Shown here: one piece after another, positions 8,023-16,125 of the stretch
Layout of the letters: each line of letters starts with the position of its first letter
Numbering within the stretch: the first letter of the stretch is position 1
Assembly: GCA_001464455.1 (NCBI GenBank)
Contig: LNEI01000017.1
Location: 62,001 to 126,000 of the forward strand
Reading direction: 5' to 3'
From: Acidobacteria bacterium Ga0077534
GTDB lineage: Bacteria; Acidobacteriota; Blastocatellia; Pyrinomonadales; Pyrinomonadaceae
DNA: 64,000 bases
The notes under the pieces: generated by a model
Databases searched by the model: none
Seen by the model: only the letters and a program-made list of their open reading frames with translations
Told to the model about the DNA's origin: nothing
Position numbers and translations under genes: made by a program

Positions 8023-9287
8023 CTTCCCCAGGTAACGAACATCGCGATAGCCGCCGCGAACATTACCGCGGCGGCGAGCCATCCGACGATATTAGTGAAA
8101 ATGCCGTTGGTTCGCTTACCCATCACCCTTTTGTTGTTGGCAACAAGCATAACAACGACCAGCAGCGGCGGGGCGACCACGCCATTTATCACGGCCGTCC
8201 AAAACAAAGCGCTTATCGGGTTGATCCCGGCAAAATCGATGAGCACGCCAACGAGGGTTGAGGCCGCGATAACGCCGTAAAATTTCTTGGCATGACGAGG
8301 CTTTTCGTCGAGTCCTGAAGGCCAGCCAAATGTTTCAGCGACAGCGTACGCCGCCGAACCAGTCAAAACCGGGATCGCCAGCAAACCCGCTCCGATGAGT
8401 CCAATTCCGAACAGAACCGTGGCGAAATTCCCGGCAAGCGGACGCAGGGCTTGAGCCGCCTCGGTCGCGGATTGAATGTTTGTCTGCCCCGTAACATGAA
8501 GCGTCGCTCCAGCCGAGACTATCACGAAGTAGAATACGACATTACAAAAGAGCATTCCGACGACGGTATCAATTTTCTCTTTTTTTATTTCGACATCGGT
8601 GGCACCACGACGGGCATTAACATCCTTACGTCCTTCGCTTTTTTCTTCCTCGACCTCTTCGCTTGCCTCCCAAAAGAATAGGTAAGGCGAGATCGTCGTG
8701 CCGAGGATGGCGACGATGGTTGTTATGTATTCGCTGGTAAATGAGATCTGCGGCAGGAATGTAGCCTTGGCAACGGCGTACCAATCCGGTTTGGCAAGAA
8801 AAGCGGCGATCACATACGCAAAAAGCGAAAGCGTCAGCCACTTAAAGATCTTCATGATCAGCCGATACGAGCCCCAGATCTGAAGCACCACTATCGCGAT
8901 CGCGATAGGAATCACCATCGCCGCGATCGGAATGGGCACAAACATATTGATCGCCGCTGCGATCGCCGCAATGTCGGCCCCCGCGTTGATCGTATTCGCA
9001 ATTACGAGGCCGATCACGACCGGATAAAGCAGATTTTTCGAATAGTATCGCTTTAAGACCCCCGCAAGCCCCCGCCCGCTGCACATCCCGATCTTCGCGC
9101 AGATATGCTGGACCACGATCATCAAGGGCAGGGTCATGATCGCAGTCCAAAGCGTCGCATACCCCAAGGCCGCTCCCGCCTGAGAATACGTCCCGATCCC
9201 GGACGGATCATCATCCGAAGCACCAGTGATCAAGCCCGGGCCGAGCCGGTTTAGAAAGTTCTTTATCGGGTTGTTCTTGGAACGCAT
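8019..9287 (-). CDS. NRAMP-family transporter, atypical metal site
   Basis: A polytopic membrane protein of 422 residues with about 11 hydrophobic segments. It is recognised by the N-terminal SDDDPSGIGTYSQAG and by the TM5 region FFWEASEEVEEE followed by a charged cytosolic loop. Canonical NRAMPs coordinate Mn/Fe with DPGN in TM1 and a methionine in TM6. Here TM1 reads DPSG and TM6 reads IVSAGATLH with no methionine, so the transported ion may differ (Mg-type NRAMP relatives also lack these ligands). Single gene, convergent with the protease gene. Confidence 0.85.
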   Translation of the reverse strand: MRSKNNPIKNFLNRLGPGLITGASDDDPSGIGTYSQAGAALGYATLWTAIMTLPLMIVVQHICAKIGMCSGRGLAGVLKRYYSKNLLYPVVIGLVIANTINAGADIAAIAAAINMFVPIPIAAMVIPIAIAIVVLQIWGSYRLIMKIFKWLTLSLFAYVIAAFLAKPDWYAVAKATFLPQISFTSEYITTIVAILGTTISPYLFFWEASEEVEEEKSEGRKDVNARRGATDVEIKKEKIDTVVGMLFCNVVFYFVIVSAGATLHVTGQTNIQSATEAAQALRPLAGNFATVLFGIGLIGAGLLAIPVLTGSAAYAVAETFGWPSGLDEKPRHAKKFYGVIAASTLVGVLIDFAGINPISALFWTAVINGVVAPPLLVVVMLVANNKRVMGKRTNGIFTNIVGWLAAAVMFAAAIAMFVTWGS

Positions 9288-9291
9288 CTAC

Positions 9292-9314
9292 CTTGCTAGG
9301 ATAGCAGGAGCAAG
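9292..9314. promoter_or_regulatory. Small inverted repeat upstream of the NRAMP-like gene
   Basis: CTTGCT (9292-9297) and AGCAAG (9309-9314) form a 6-bp inverted repeat around an 11-nt centre, 5 to 27 nt before the transporter start on the minus strand. It could be an operator or a small RNA hairpin; I cannot assign a regulator. Confidence 0.3.
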
Positions 9315-9380
9315 CAATATTAGACTTACAACAGACGGAGCGAGCGTTTAATCGAGCTAAAGATCTCAACTTTGCGGCGA

Positions 9381-10313
9381 TCAACTGCTCGCCGCCGCGA
9401 TCTTGCCAGTAACAGCAAATTCTCCGCCTGTTAAGCTTTCTGACACTTCCCACAATCGGGCTGCGATCTCGGTATCGTGCGATAGCGCGTTCGAAGACAC
9501 TTTGACAGGGTAGCCGCAGATCTCCATTAGCCCACTTGGACCAAAATAATCAGAACCTTGTGTGTGAGGGTCGATGGCTGCCCGTAGGGTTGGCAAAGCA
9601 CCCATCGAAACATCCTGGGCGAAAATGTAGTTTCCCAAACGTGCAAGGAGCGTGTTTCGCTGTAATTCGGTCGCGGTCCAACCCGGATGAGCGGCGTTTG
9701 CTATAAGCGACATTCCGGCAGCCTTCGCCCGACGGTCGAGTTCGTACGTGAAGTAGAGATTGGCGATCTTACTCATTCCATAAGCCCCCCAGGCTGAATA
9801 GCCGCGTTTTGACCAATCCAGGTCATCGAATGCGATCTTTCCGATCCTGTGAGCACCGCTCGATACGTTCACAACACGTGCCTCTACCGTTTGAGCCAGA
9901 AGGGCGAACAATTGACTTGTAAGAGCAAAATGTCCCAAGTGGTTTGTTCCGAATTGCAGTTCAAAACCGTCTACCGTTTTTGAGTATGGCGGGATCATCA
10001 CGCCGGCGTTATTTATCAACCTGTCGAGTCGCGAAAACCGGCCCTTGAATTCGTCGGCAAAACTTTTGACCGATGCGAGATCCGCAAGGTCCAGCTTCAT
10101 CACCTTTATAATGGCATTTTTGTTTTGGGCGACTATTTTTGCCTCAGCTGCGTTACCCTTATCGAGATCACGCACGGCAATGATCACTTCCGCATTTTTG
10201 TTCGCCAAAACGCGGGCAGCCTCATACCCGATCCCGCTGCTCGAACCCGTTACTATAACAACCTTTCCTTTCTGGTCGGCGATATCCTTGTCATTCCAGT
10301 TTTCGTGTTTCAT
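9381..10313 (-). CDS. Short-chain dehydrogenase/reductase
   Basis: NAD(P)-dependent oxidoreductase of 310 residues. Cofactor motif TGSSSGIG near 22-29, NNAG near 107, the catalytic Ser in VNVSSGAH and the YxxxK pair in YGMSK. The length and the post-catalytic region (AHPGWTATEL) are like retinol-dehydrogenase/WW-domain-oxidoreductase type SDRs. The substrate is unknown. It lies 56 nt downstream of the TetR gene on the same strand, with an operator-like palindrome in the gap matching the one in front of tetR, so the TetR protein probably represses it. Confidence 0.9.
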   Translation of the reverse strand: MKHENWNDKDIADQKGKVVIVTGSSSGIGYEAARVLANKNAEVIIAVRDLDKGNAAEAKIVAQNKNAIIKVMKLDLADLASVKSFADEFKGRFSRLDRLINNAGVMIPPYSKTVDGFELQFGTNHLGHFALTSQLFALLAQTVEARVVNVSSGAHRIGKIAFDDLDWSKRGYSAWGAYGMSKIANLYFTYELDRRAKAAGMSLIANAAHPGWTATELQRNTLLARLGNYIFAQDVSMGALPTLRAAIDPHTQGSDYFGPSGLMEICGYPVKVSSNALSHDTEIAARLWEVSESLTGGEFAVTGKIAAASS

Positions 10314-10334
10314 TTCTATTGCTCCTTATTTATA

Positions 10335-10350
10335 ATTGAATGTTCATTTA
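10335..10350. promoter_or_regulatory. Putative TetR operator in front of the SDR gene
   Basis: ATTGAATGTTCATTTA is a near palindrome (TGAA/TTCA half sites) and agrees at 13 of 16 positions with the site ahead of the TetR gene. It lies 22 nt upstream of the SDR start. Confidence 0.55.
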
Positions 10351-10369
10351 TTTATACGATCCAAAAAGA

Positions 10370-10942
10370 TCACCGGGTTATTGCTGACCAGGTAACGTCA
10401 AAGGCAGTCTTGAGCGTTTTCTCATCTAACACTACCTCGCCGCAATTGTGCTGCTTTGCCAAAGCCATGACCGGGGCAAACGCAAAGGCCGCGAAGAGTT
10501 CCATAGAAATATTCCTAAAGACCTTTTCCCGGATACCGCGTTCGAACCATGCTAAGAGCGGCAGAAAGTAACTCATGCCTTCCTCTTTGCGCACACGATC
10601 GACGATCGGCGAATTGGCAAATTGTTCGGTAAACGAGAATTTGACCGAGTTATCGAGCGTGTAATTGAAAAAGTTGTACCAGATCACTTTGAACGCCTCG
10701 GCGACCGAAAGCTCCGGGCTCAGCCCGTTCGCAAGAGCAGAGGCCATTTCGCGTTTGACGTGCGAATAGGTCTTATTCAGCATGTCTTCCTTGTTCTCGA
10801 AGTAGACGTAGATCGTCGCTGGTGAGACCCCGGCAGCCTTTGCGATCTTCGACATAGACGTATCGGCAAACCCATTGGCTGTGATCAGCCTGATAGCCGC
10901 ATCGAAGATCGCCTGTTCTTTTTTACCGTCTCTTCTTCTCAC
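10370..10942 (-). CDS. TetR/AcrR-family transcriptional regulator
   Basis: A 190-residue regulator. The N-terminal helix-turn-helix is typical (AAIRLITANGFADTSMSKIA, then GVSPATIYVYFENKEDML). The C-terminal ligand domain is not assignable. It is followed by the SDR gene after 56 nt. Near-identical palindromes lie in front of both genes, which supports autoregulation plus control of the SDR. The usual reading is a repressor released by a small molecule that the SDR may modify; that is inference. Confidence 0.92.
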   Translation of the reverse strand: MRRRDGKKEQAIFDAAIRLITANGFADTSMSKIAKAAGVSPATIYVYFENKEDMLNKTYSHVKREMASALANGLSPELSVAEAFKVIWYNFFNYTLDNSVKFSFTEQFANSPIVDRVRKEEGMSYFLPLLAWFERGIREKVFRNISMELFAAFAFAPVMALAKQHNCGEVVLDEKTLKTAFDVTWSAITR

Positions 10943-10954
10943 ATTTCTATACTG

Positions 10955-10970
10955 AATGAACGTTCGTTTA
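10955..10970. promoter_or_regulatory. Putative TetR operator, autoregulatory
   Basis: AATGAACGTTCGTTTA has a perfect GAACGTTC core and extended near-symmetry. It lies 12 nt upstream of the TetR start on the minus strand. Confidence 0.6.
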
Positions 10971-11057
10971 TTGTCAAGAGAATTTCTTCACGTCAGAGTC
11001 TGAAATGTGTTACCTTTTGACGATCTATCAAATCCAAGTAGAAGAGAGATTACCGAA

Positions 11058-11848
11058 ATGCGAAGGATTGCATTGTTGACTATCGCGGTTTCTGTCCTTA
11101 TTGGTTGTTCCCAACCGGCGTCGTTTCCGAGCGGTACATGGATCGACCTTTCGCACGATTTTTCTGAGGACACCATTTACTGGGTAACGGCCGAACCGTT
11201 CAAGCGGACGACCGTTGCCGAGGGCAAGACCGATAAGGGCTTTTACTACTCCGCCACAATTTTTCAGGGGCTGAACATGGGGGAACGCATCTAGATGCTC
11301 CTATCCACTTTGCCGAGGGCAAGAAGACCGTAGATCAGATCGACGTGGAAAACCTCATCGGCGAAGGCGTAAAGATCGACGTCTCGGCGAAAGCGTCTGC
11401 CGACCGCGACTACCTGATCACTGTCGACGATATTAGGGCCTGGGAAACTGCCAACGGCAAAATGCCCGAATGGTGCATCATTCTGTTTCAAACCGGCTTC
11501 GCATTGCGTTGGCCCAATAAGAAAACGTATCTCGGTACCGATCAGAAAGGTCCCGACGCGGTCAAGGACCTGCACTTCCCCGGCCTTCACCCCGACGCCG
11601 CAAAATGGCTGGTCGAGAATCGAAAGATCAAAGCCGTCGGCATCGATACGGCAAGTATCGACTACGGCCAATCAACTGATTTTGCTGCACACGTCGCATT
11701 AATGACCAATAATATTCCTGCGCTCGAAAATGTCGCAGATATGAGCAAACTGCCTGCAAAGGGCTTTCATGTCTTCGCTATGCCTATGAAGATTAAAGGC
11801 GGCAGCGGAGGGCCGCTCAGGATCGCCGCTATAATTCCTAGTCAGTAA
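11058..11848 (+). pseudogene. Cyclase/kynurenine-formamidase-like lipoprotein, frameshifted
   Basis: Two adjacent frames together encode one protein of the cyclase (kynurenine formamidase-like) family, a metal-dependent hydrolase. The first frame (from ATG 11058, after a purine-rich AGAAGAGAG) has a lipoprotein signal with lipobox LIGC and the family's WIDLSHDFSEDT; it stops at 11294. The second frame resumes at once with HLDAPIHFAEG, the core of the GTHxDAPxHF metal motif, and runs to 11848. The break is at a GGGG run near 11279-11283, where two extra bases or one missing base would restore NMGTHLDAP. It may be a true mutation or a sequence error in the G run. Confidence 0.8.
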
Positions 11849-11975
11849 TAAAATATTGCTTTCCTTCGAGGCTTGATGTATAAAGTTACGCTATCCGATA
11901 TACCTTTGTGCATGATGTACTCACAACGGGTGGGAGCAGCGGTCGATGCTGCTCAACTTGATAGGGAGAAATATT

Positions 11976-14054
11976 ATGGCTCGACGCCTACGTCTGCTTT
12001 CTACGGTAATCGCAACTGTTGCGATCTCGCTTGCACTCTCGGCCTCCTCGAATAGCCAAACACCTGAACCAGGCTGGTATTCCAACAAACTTCTTGAACC
12101 TGAGATCGAGAGAGCAGTCTCAGCAGCCATACCGCGAATGCCATTTAGGCAGGAAACTGCTGCAAATGCCATCGTCGCTCCTCTGAGATACCGCTACACA
12201 AATCAGAACGCTCCCGCCGGTACCCCCTTTGTGCCGGGATCGCGTACTATATTTACCGCCGAGTGGACGATCAATGTACACACCAGTAACGGACGCCAGT
12301 ACGTTATTCCGCCCGACCGGCTGGAGAGCGTGTTCAAGCAGAAATCGAACCCTTGCGGGATCTTAAAGATCGTACCGGGCTTGCCCCCGTTTGGGCCCGC
12401 GTCGTGCGCGGCGATGAAGGGTGAGGGCTTCGCCAGGCCCGGCGAACTTGGCTCGACTGCGATCTGGCGGCTTAAGCCTGGATACCCGATCTCGGATGAG
12501 AATTTCGATTATCTTAGCAAGGGGAATCCAAAGACCCGAGCATTCCCGGGTGGATTTAGCATTGTGGGCGACCGAGGTGTTGTTACCACCTTCTCCTATG
12601 TCCCTCCGCCGCCGACAATGGAAACGGGCAGGACCTACGAGATAAGTCTAACTGGCGATAGTGTAACCCCGGATGATGATCCCGCCTGTGCTCCCGCTGG
12701 AATGATATTTTTGGATGCTCCGACCAAGAGTGTTCATGACGGCAAGCTTATCGGGTCAAAACGCGAAAACAGCAGCTTCTACGTCATACCGCGATGCAAG
12801 AACCCACAATGGGTAAATGGTAATCCCGCCGGACCCCAAAGCTGGGCGCATTATGATCGATTGACATTTGTATTTAAGCCATCCAGTGGCAGCAAGAAGT
12901 TTTCTGTGTTTTTTATCCCGATGATCGGCGTTCGGGCAGTTGCCGCAGAATTTCAATACGAACCGGAGGATCGTGTCGGTGATAGTGAAACCGGAGGTGA
13001 GTTCACGGGAAAAGGAACGGTCTACAAACTCGGCGGCTGCGCTGATATATCCGTCAACGTCGAGCTCAGTACAAGAACACCTAAGGGAGCTGTTGTTTCG
13101 TCAACCAGCGACGCGATCAAGGCGAGCGGTGAAACGGCTAAGAAGTATGCGGTCGACATAATGGCCGAACTGATCTCGGCGATCGAACCCCTATGCAAAA
13201 GAACGTCTGTGACCCCGCCCTATCCGTTCGAGGAACCTGCCGCCATCATTCGAACGAAGTGGCCACCGGACGAGGTGATCATTGAGCCTCGATGGCCGCC
13301 CACGCCCGTCGGAATGCGCAGGTTAGTTGAGTATTACAATTATGCCCACGACGACAGTGTTACGATCTCATCGCCGGGTGCAATTGGAAGCGCAGTTTCC
13401 GCTGGGTACAAATTTGTCGGAGACGCTGGTGGTTACGTCTATTCAAACCAGATTCCAGGGACCATTCCGCTCAAGCTCTTCCACGGTGCGGGCCGGAACG
13501 ATTACTTTACGACGTCAACTACCGAAGGTGAGCGCACTGCCATCGCAGCGGGCTATCGCCTGATCGGTATCGAGGGTTACGTCTTCGCATCGTCGCAGCC
13601 GATGACCGTGCCGCTTAAGCTCTTTTGGAGCAACGCCCGGGTTGACAACTACACGACGGCCACGCCGGACGGCGAAAAGGCCGCATTGCAAAGCGGGTAT
13701 TTATTCGGCCGCGTCGAAGGGTATATTCCCAAGGCACTGCCGACAGCTCCGCAGGGTTGCGGGCTCGGGCGAATTTGGGAGATCAAGGACAGTGTCTCAG
13801 TAAGCCGCTGGGAGCGGCGCGGAACGCAGAACATTTTTGATTCAAGGAGCGCGTTGAATTCTGGGTTAAAAATTGACGGTGTTGTGACTGTCAACCTGGC
13901 CGGTAGCCAGGTAAACGCTCAGCGAAGCCACGCAAATTGGGGCACTTGCAACTACACAGGCACCCTTGGGGCTGACGGTTCGTCAGTTTCTGGTACTTAC
14001 TATTGTCCGGACGGGGTTCGTCACAACTGGACCGGCACGATCATGTGTAACTGA
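11976..14054 (+). CDS. Secreted protein with DUF5648-like repeats
   Basis: ATG 11976 follows AGGGAGA at 6 nt and begins a signal peptide (RLLSTVIATVAISLALSASS), so it is preferred over the in-frame start at 11946. The mature part (to about residue 440) is unassigned, with scattered cysteines. Around 445-595 there are three copies of a 45-residue unit (GYKFVGDAGGYVY / GYRLIGIEGYVF / GYLFGRVEGYI, each with PLKLF and a Y-Tyr-Thr-Thr type segment), resembling DUF5648 repeats of surface proteins. The last 95 residues hold a Trp/Cys-rich domain (NWGTCNYTG, VSGTYYC). Probably exported and disulfide-bonded; function unknown. Confidence 0.7.
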   Translation: MARRLRLLSTVIATVAISLALSASSNSQTPEPGWYSNKLLEPEIERAVSAAIPRMPFRQETAANAIVAPLRYRYTNQNAPAGTPFVPGSRTIFTAEWTINVHTSNGRQYVIPPDRLESVFKQKSNPCGILKIVPGLPPFGPASCAAMKGEGFARPGELGSTAIWRLKPGYPISDENFDYLSKGNPKTRAFPGGFSIVGDRGVVTTFSYVPPPPTMETGRTYEISLTGDSVTPDDDPACAPAGMIFLDAPTKSVHDGKLIGSKRENSSFYVIPRCKNPQWVNGNPAGPQSWAHYDRLTFVFKPSSGSKKFSVFFIPMIGVRAVAAEFQYEPEDRVGDSETGGEFTGKGTVYKLGGCADISVNVELSTRTPKGAVVSSTSDAIKASGETAKKYAVDIMAELISAIEPLCKRTSVTPPYPFEEPAAIIRTKWPPDEVIIEPRWPPTPVGMRRLVEYYNYAHDDSVTISSPGAIGSAVSAGYKFVGDAGGYVYSNQIPGTIPLKLFHGAGRNDYFTTSTTEGERTAIAAGYRLIGIEGYVFASSQPMTVPLKLFWSNARVDNYTTATPDGEKAALQSGYLFGRVEGYIPKALPTAPQGCGLGRIWEIKDSVSVSRWERRGTQNIFDSRSALNSGLKIDGVVTVNLAGSQVNAQRSHANWGTCNYTGTLGADGSSVSGTYYCPDGVRHNWTGTIMCN

Positions 14055-14063
14055 GGGACGTTC

Positions 14064-15068
14064 CTATCTCGCTTTTCGGGCCTGCGACTGCACCGCCGTG
14101 ATCGCTACGGCGTCGACGATGTCTTCGGCTTTGCAGCCACGTGATAGGTCATTGCAAGGGCGGTCGAGGCCTTGGAGGATGGGGCCGATGGCTGTGCCGC
14201 CGGTTAGGCGTTCGGTTAGTTTGTAGGCGATGTTGCCGGCGTTTAGATCGGGGAAGATGAGGACGTTTGCTCGGCCGGCGACGGGTGAACCGGGAGATTT
14301 CGATTCGCCGACTGACGGGACCAGAGCGGCATCGGCCTGGAGTTCGCCGTCGATGGCGAGTTCCGGCATTCGAGCCTTTACGGTCTTTGTCGCTTCGACG
14401 ACCTTGTCGATCAGGGCGTGTTTCGCGCTTCCTTTTGTAGAGAATGACAGCATCGCCACGCGCGGTTCTACTTCGAGCAAGGCTCGGCATGAATCGGCGG
14501 ACGCCATCGCTATTTCAGCAAGTTCATTAACATCCGGATTGATCACCACGCCGCAGTCCGAATAGATCATTGCCCCTTTTGCCCCAAAATTCTTCTCCGG
14601 GACGACCATCAGAAAGAAGCTGGAAACCGTTCGGAATCCGGGCCTCACGCCAATACACCGCAGAGCCGCAGCGACCGTATGGGCGGTCGTGTTCGTTGCT
14701 CCGGCAACCGAACCATCAGCTTTTCCTTCCCTAACCATTATGTTTCCGAAATAAAGCGGGTACTTAACCGTCTGCTCGGCTTCCTCGAGAGTCACTCCTT
14801 TTGCACGACGAAGCTGGTGATAGAGCGTGGCGTACTTGCCAAAGTCATTTGAGCGACGATGATCGACGATCGAGACGCCGTTAAGGTTCGAACCGGTTTC
14901 GGCGGCGACCGAACGGATCTTTTCCTCATTTCCAAGCAGGATGATCTTCGCGATGCCCTCGGCGGCACAGATCGAGGCGGCTTTGACCGTGCGAGGATCT
15001 TCGCCTTCGGGGAGAACGATGTGTTGAATATCGGCGGCGGCTCTTTGGCGAATTCGTTGAAGGATCAT
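14064..15068 (-). CDS. pta: Phosphate acetyltransferase
   Basis: A 334-residue enzyme of the short Pta class (no N-terminal DRTGG/P-loop part), interconverting acetyl-CoA and acetyl phosphate. Seen: [15 protein letters not shown] at the start, the [17 protein letters not shown] segment, the [10 protein letters not shown] loop, and the C-terminal [19 protein letters not shown] and [22 protein letters not shown], which are family-diagnostic. Acetate kinase is not adjacent. It converges with the DUF5648-like gene, with 9 nt between the stops, and has the 56-bp inverted-repeat element just upstream. Confidence 0.93.
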   Translation of the reverse strand: MILQRIRQRAAADIQHIVLPEGEDPRTVKAASICAAEGIAKIILLGNEEKIRSVAAETGSNLNGVSIVDHRRSNDFGKYATLYHQLRRAKGVTLEEAEQTVKYPLYFGNIMVREGKADGSVAGATNTTAHTVAAALRCIGVRPGFRTVSSFFLMVVPEKNFGAKGAMIYSDCGVVINPDVNELAEIAMASADSCRALLEVEPRVAMLSFSTKGSAKHALIDKVVEATKTVKARMPELAIDGELQADAALVPSVGESKSPGSPVAGRANVLIFPDLNAGNIAYKLTERLTGGTAIGPILQGLDRPCNDLSRGCKAEDIVDAVAITAVQSQARKAR

Positions 15069-15078
15069 TTGGATTTAG

Positions 15079-15287
15079 GTCGCCAACGGCGACAAATATT
15101 AAAGCCTAGGGTGTAGCCTTGCGAAACCCTAGGTTATCGATGCGCTTCCCGAACCGACGCTGAAGGCGTCGAACCAATCGGGCCGCGTATATTCGTCCCC
15201 TTCAGGGACAGAACCAGCTCTGAGCGATTCTACCTAGGGTTCCGCAAGGCTCCACCCTAGGCTTTAATATTGGTCGCCGTTGGCGAC
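15079..15287. repeat. Element with 56-bp terminal inverted repeats and internal hairpins
   Basis: Arms at 15079-15134 and 15232-15287 are reverse complements with 3 mismatches in 56. Each arm is itself palindromic (GTCGCC-aac-GGCGAC; ACCCTAGG-type inverted boxes). The 97-nt centre adds GACGC-tgaag-GCGTC and GTCCC-cttca-GGGAC hairpins. No coding potential. It fills most of the gap between pta and the DUF1232 gene and looks like a REP cluster or a MITE. Confidence 0.7.
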
Positions 15288-15412
15288 GATGAGTATGCGC
15301 CACTTGAACCACTGTACAAACACCAACGATACGCGCTCAAACACCCAAATTTACCATACAACCAAACGTCGCCAAACTTGCTCAAAGATGGTCGATTCTC
15401 TAGACTTTGGAA

Positions 15413-15946
15413 ATGCCGAAAGAAATGGAAAAAACGGACAGAAGAAAAATGCGTCGCGAAAAATCGGAACTAAAGAGCCGCATGCACGGTTTCCTGATGT
15501 TTTTGCCGAATATGGTGATGCTGCTCGGCAGGCTTTTGAAGGATGCTCGGGTTCCGACGGCGGAGAAGGCCCTGTTTGTTGCGGCCATCGTCTATGTCAT
15601 CTCGCCGCTTGATTTCATCCCGGACGTTCTTCCATTTATCGGGCAGGTCGACGACATGTATGTCGTTGCACTGACGCTGCTTAGGCTGTTGAATCGGACC
15701 GATGCCTCGGTCGTTCGCGAGCATTGGTCTGGCGGCGGAGATATCGTCGCCCTAGCCGATTCGATCGCGAACATCGCTCCGAAATTCCTCCCGAAACGAG
15801 TTTCCCGCGTGCTGACTTCTCGCGTTGAACTCGCCCCGGCGGGTAAGATCCTTCGCGGCATTTCGAAGAAAGACCAGGCCCTCGTACGGGAAATTGCGGC
15901 TGACGAAATTCCCGGAGTTGACGCCCGTTCGCGGATGGCGAATTAG
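15413..15946 (+). CDS. DUF1232 (YkvA-like) protein
   Basis: A 177-residue protein with the DUF1232 core at about 50-90: KALFVAAIVYVISPLDFIPD followed by IGQVDDMYVVAL. The family has two hydrophobic helices around the conserved SPxDxIPD turn and probably sits at the membrane; its function is unknown. A charged N-terminus (KTDRRKMRREK) precedes it. ATG 15413 is chosen over the TTG at 15407. Its promoter must lie in or just after the inverted-repeat element. Confidence 0.8.
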   Translation: MPKEMEKTDRRKMRREKSELKSRMHGFLMFLPNMVMLLGRLLKDARVPTAEKALFVAAIVYVISPLDFIPDVLPFIGQVDDMYVVALTLLRLLNRTDASVVREHWSGGGDIVALADSIANIAPKFLPKRVSRVLTSRVELAPAGKILRGISKKDQALVREIAADEIPGVDARSRMAN

Positions 15947-16125
15947 CTCACGAAAATAATTTCGCCTCCGGCCGCAAATAGTTGATTTTTATCTGGATAA
16001 CGGCACGCTTTGTAACTGTATTCTCCCAAAGCTCGTAGTACACACTTACTTGATATAAAGTGTCGCCATTAACCGGTTCTTCGTTATGATATCTTTATCT
16101 TACGAGGGATCGGCAGAAGAATTCT

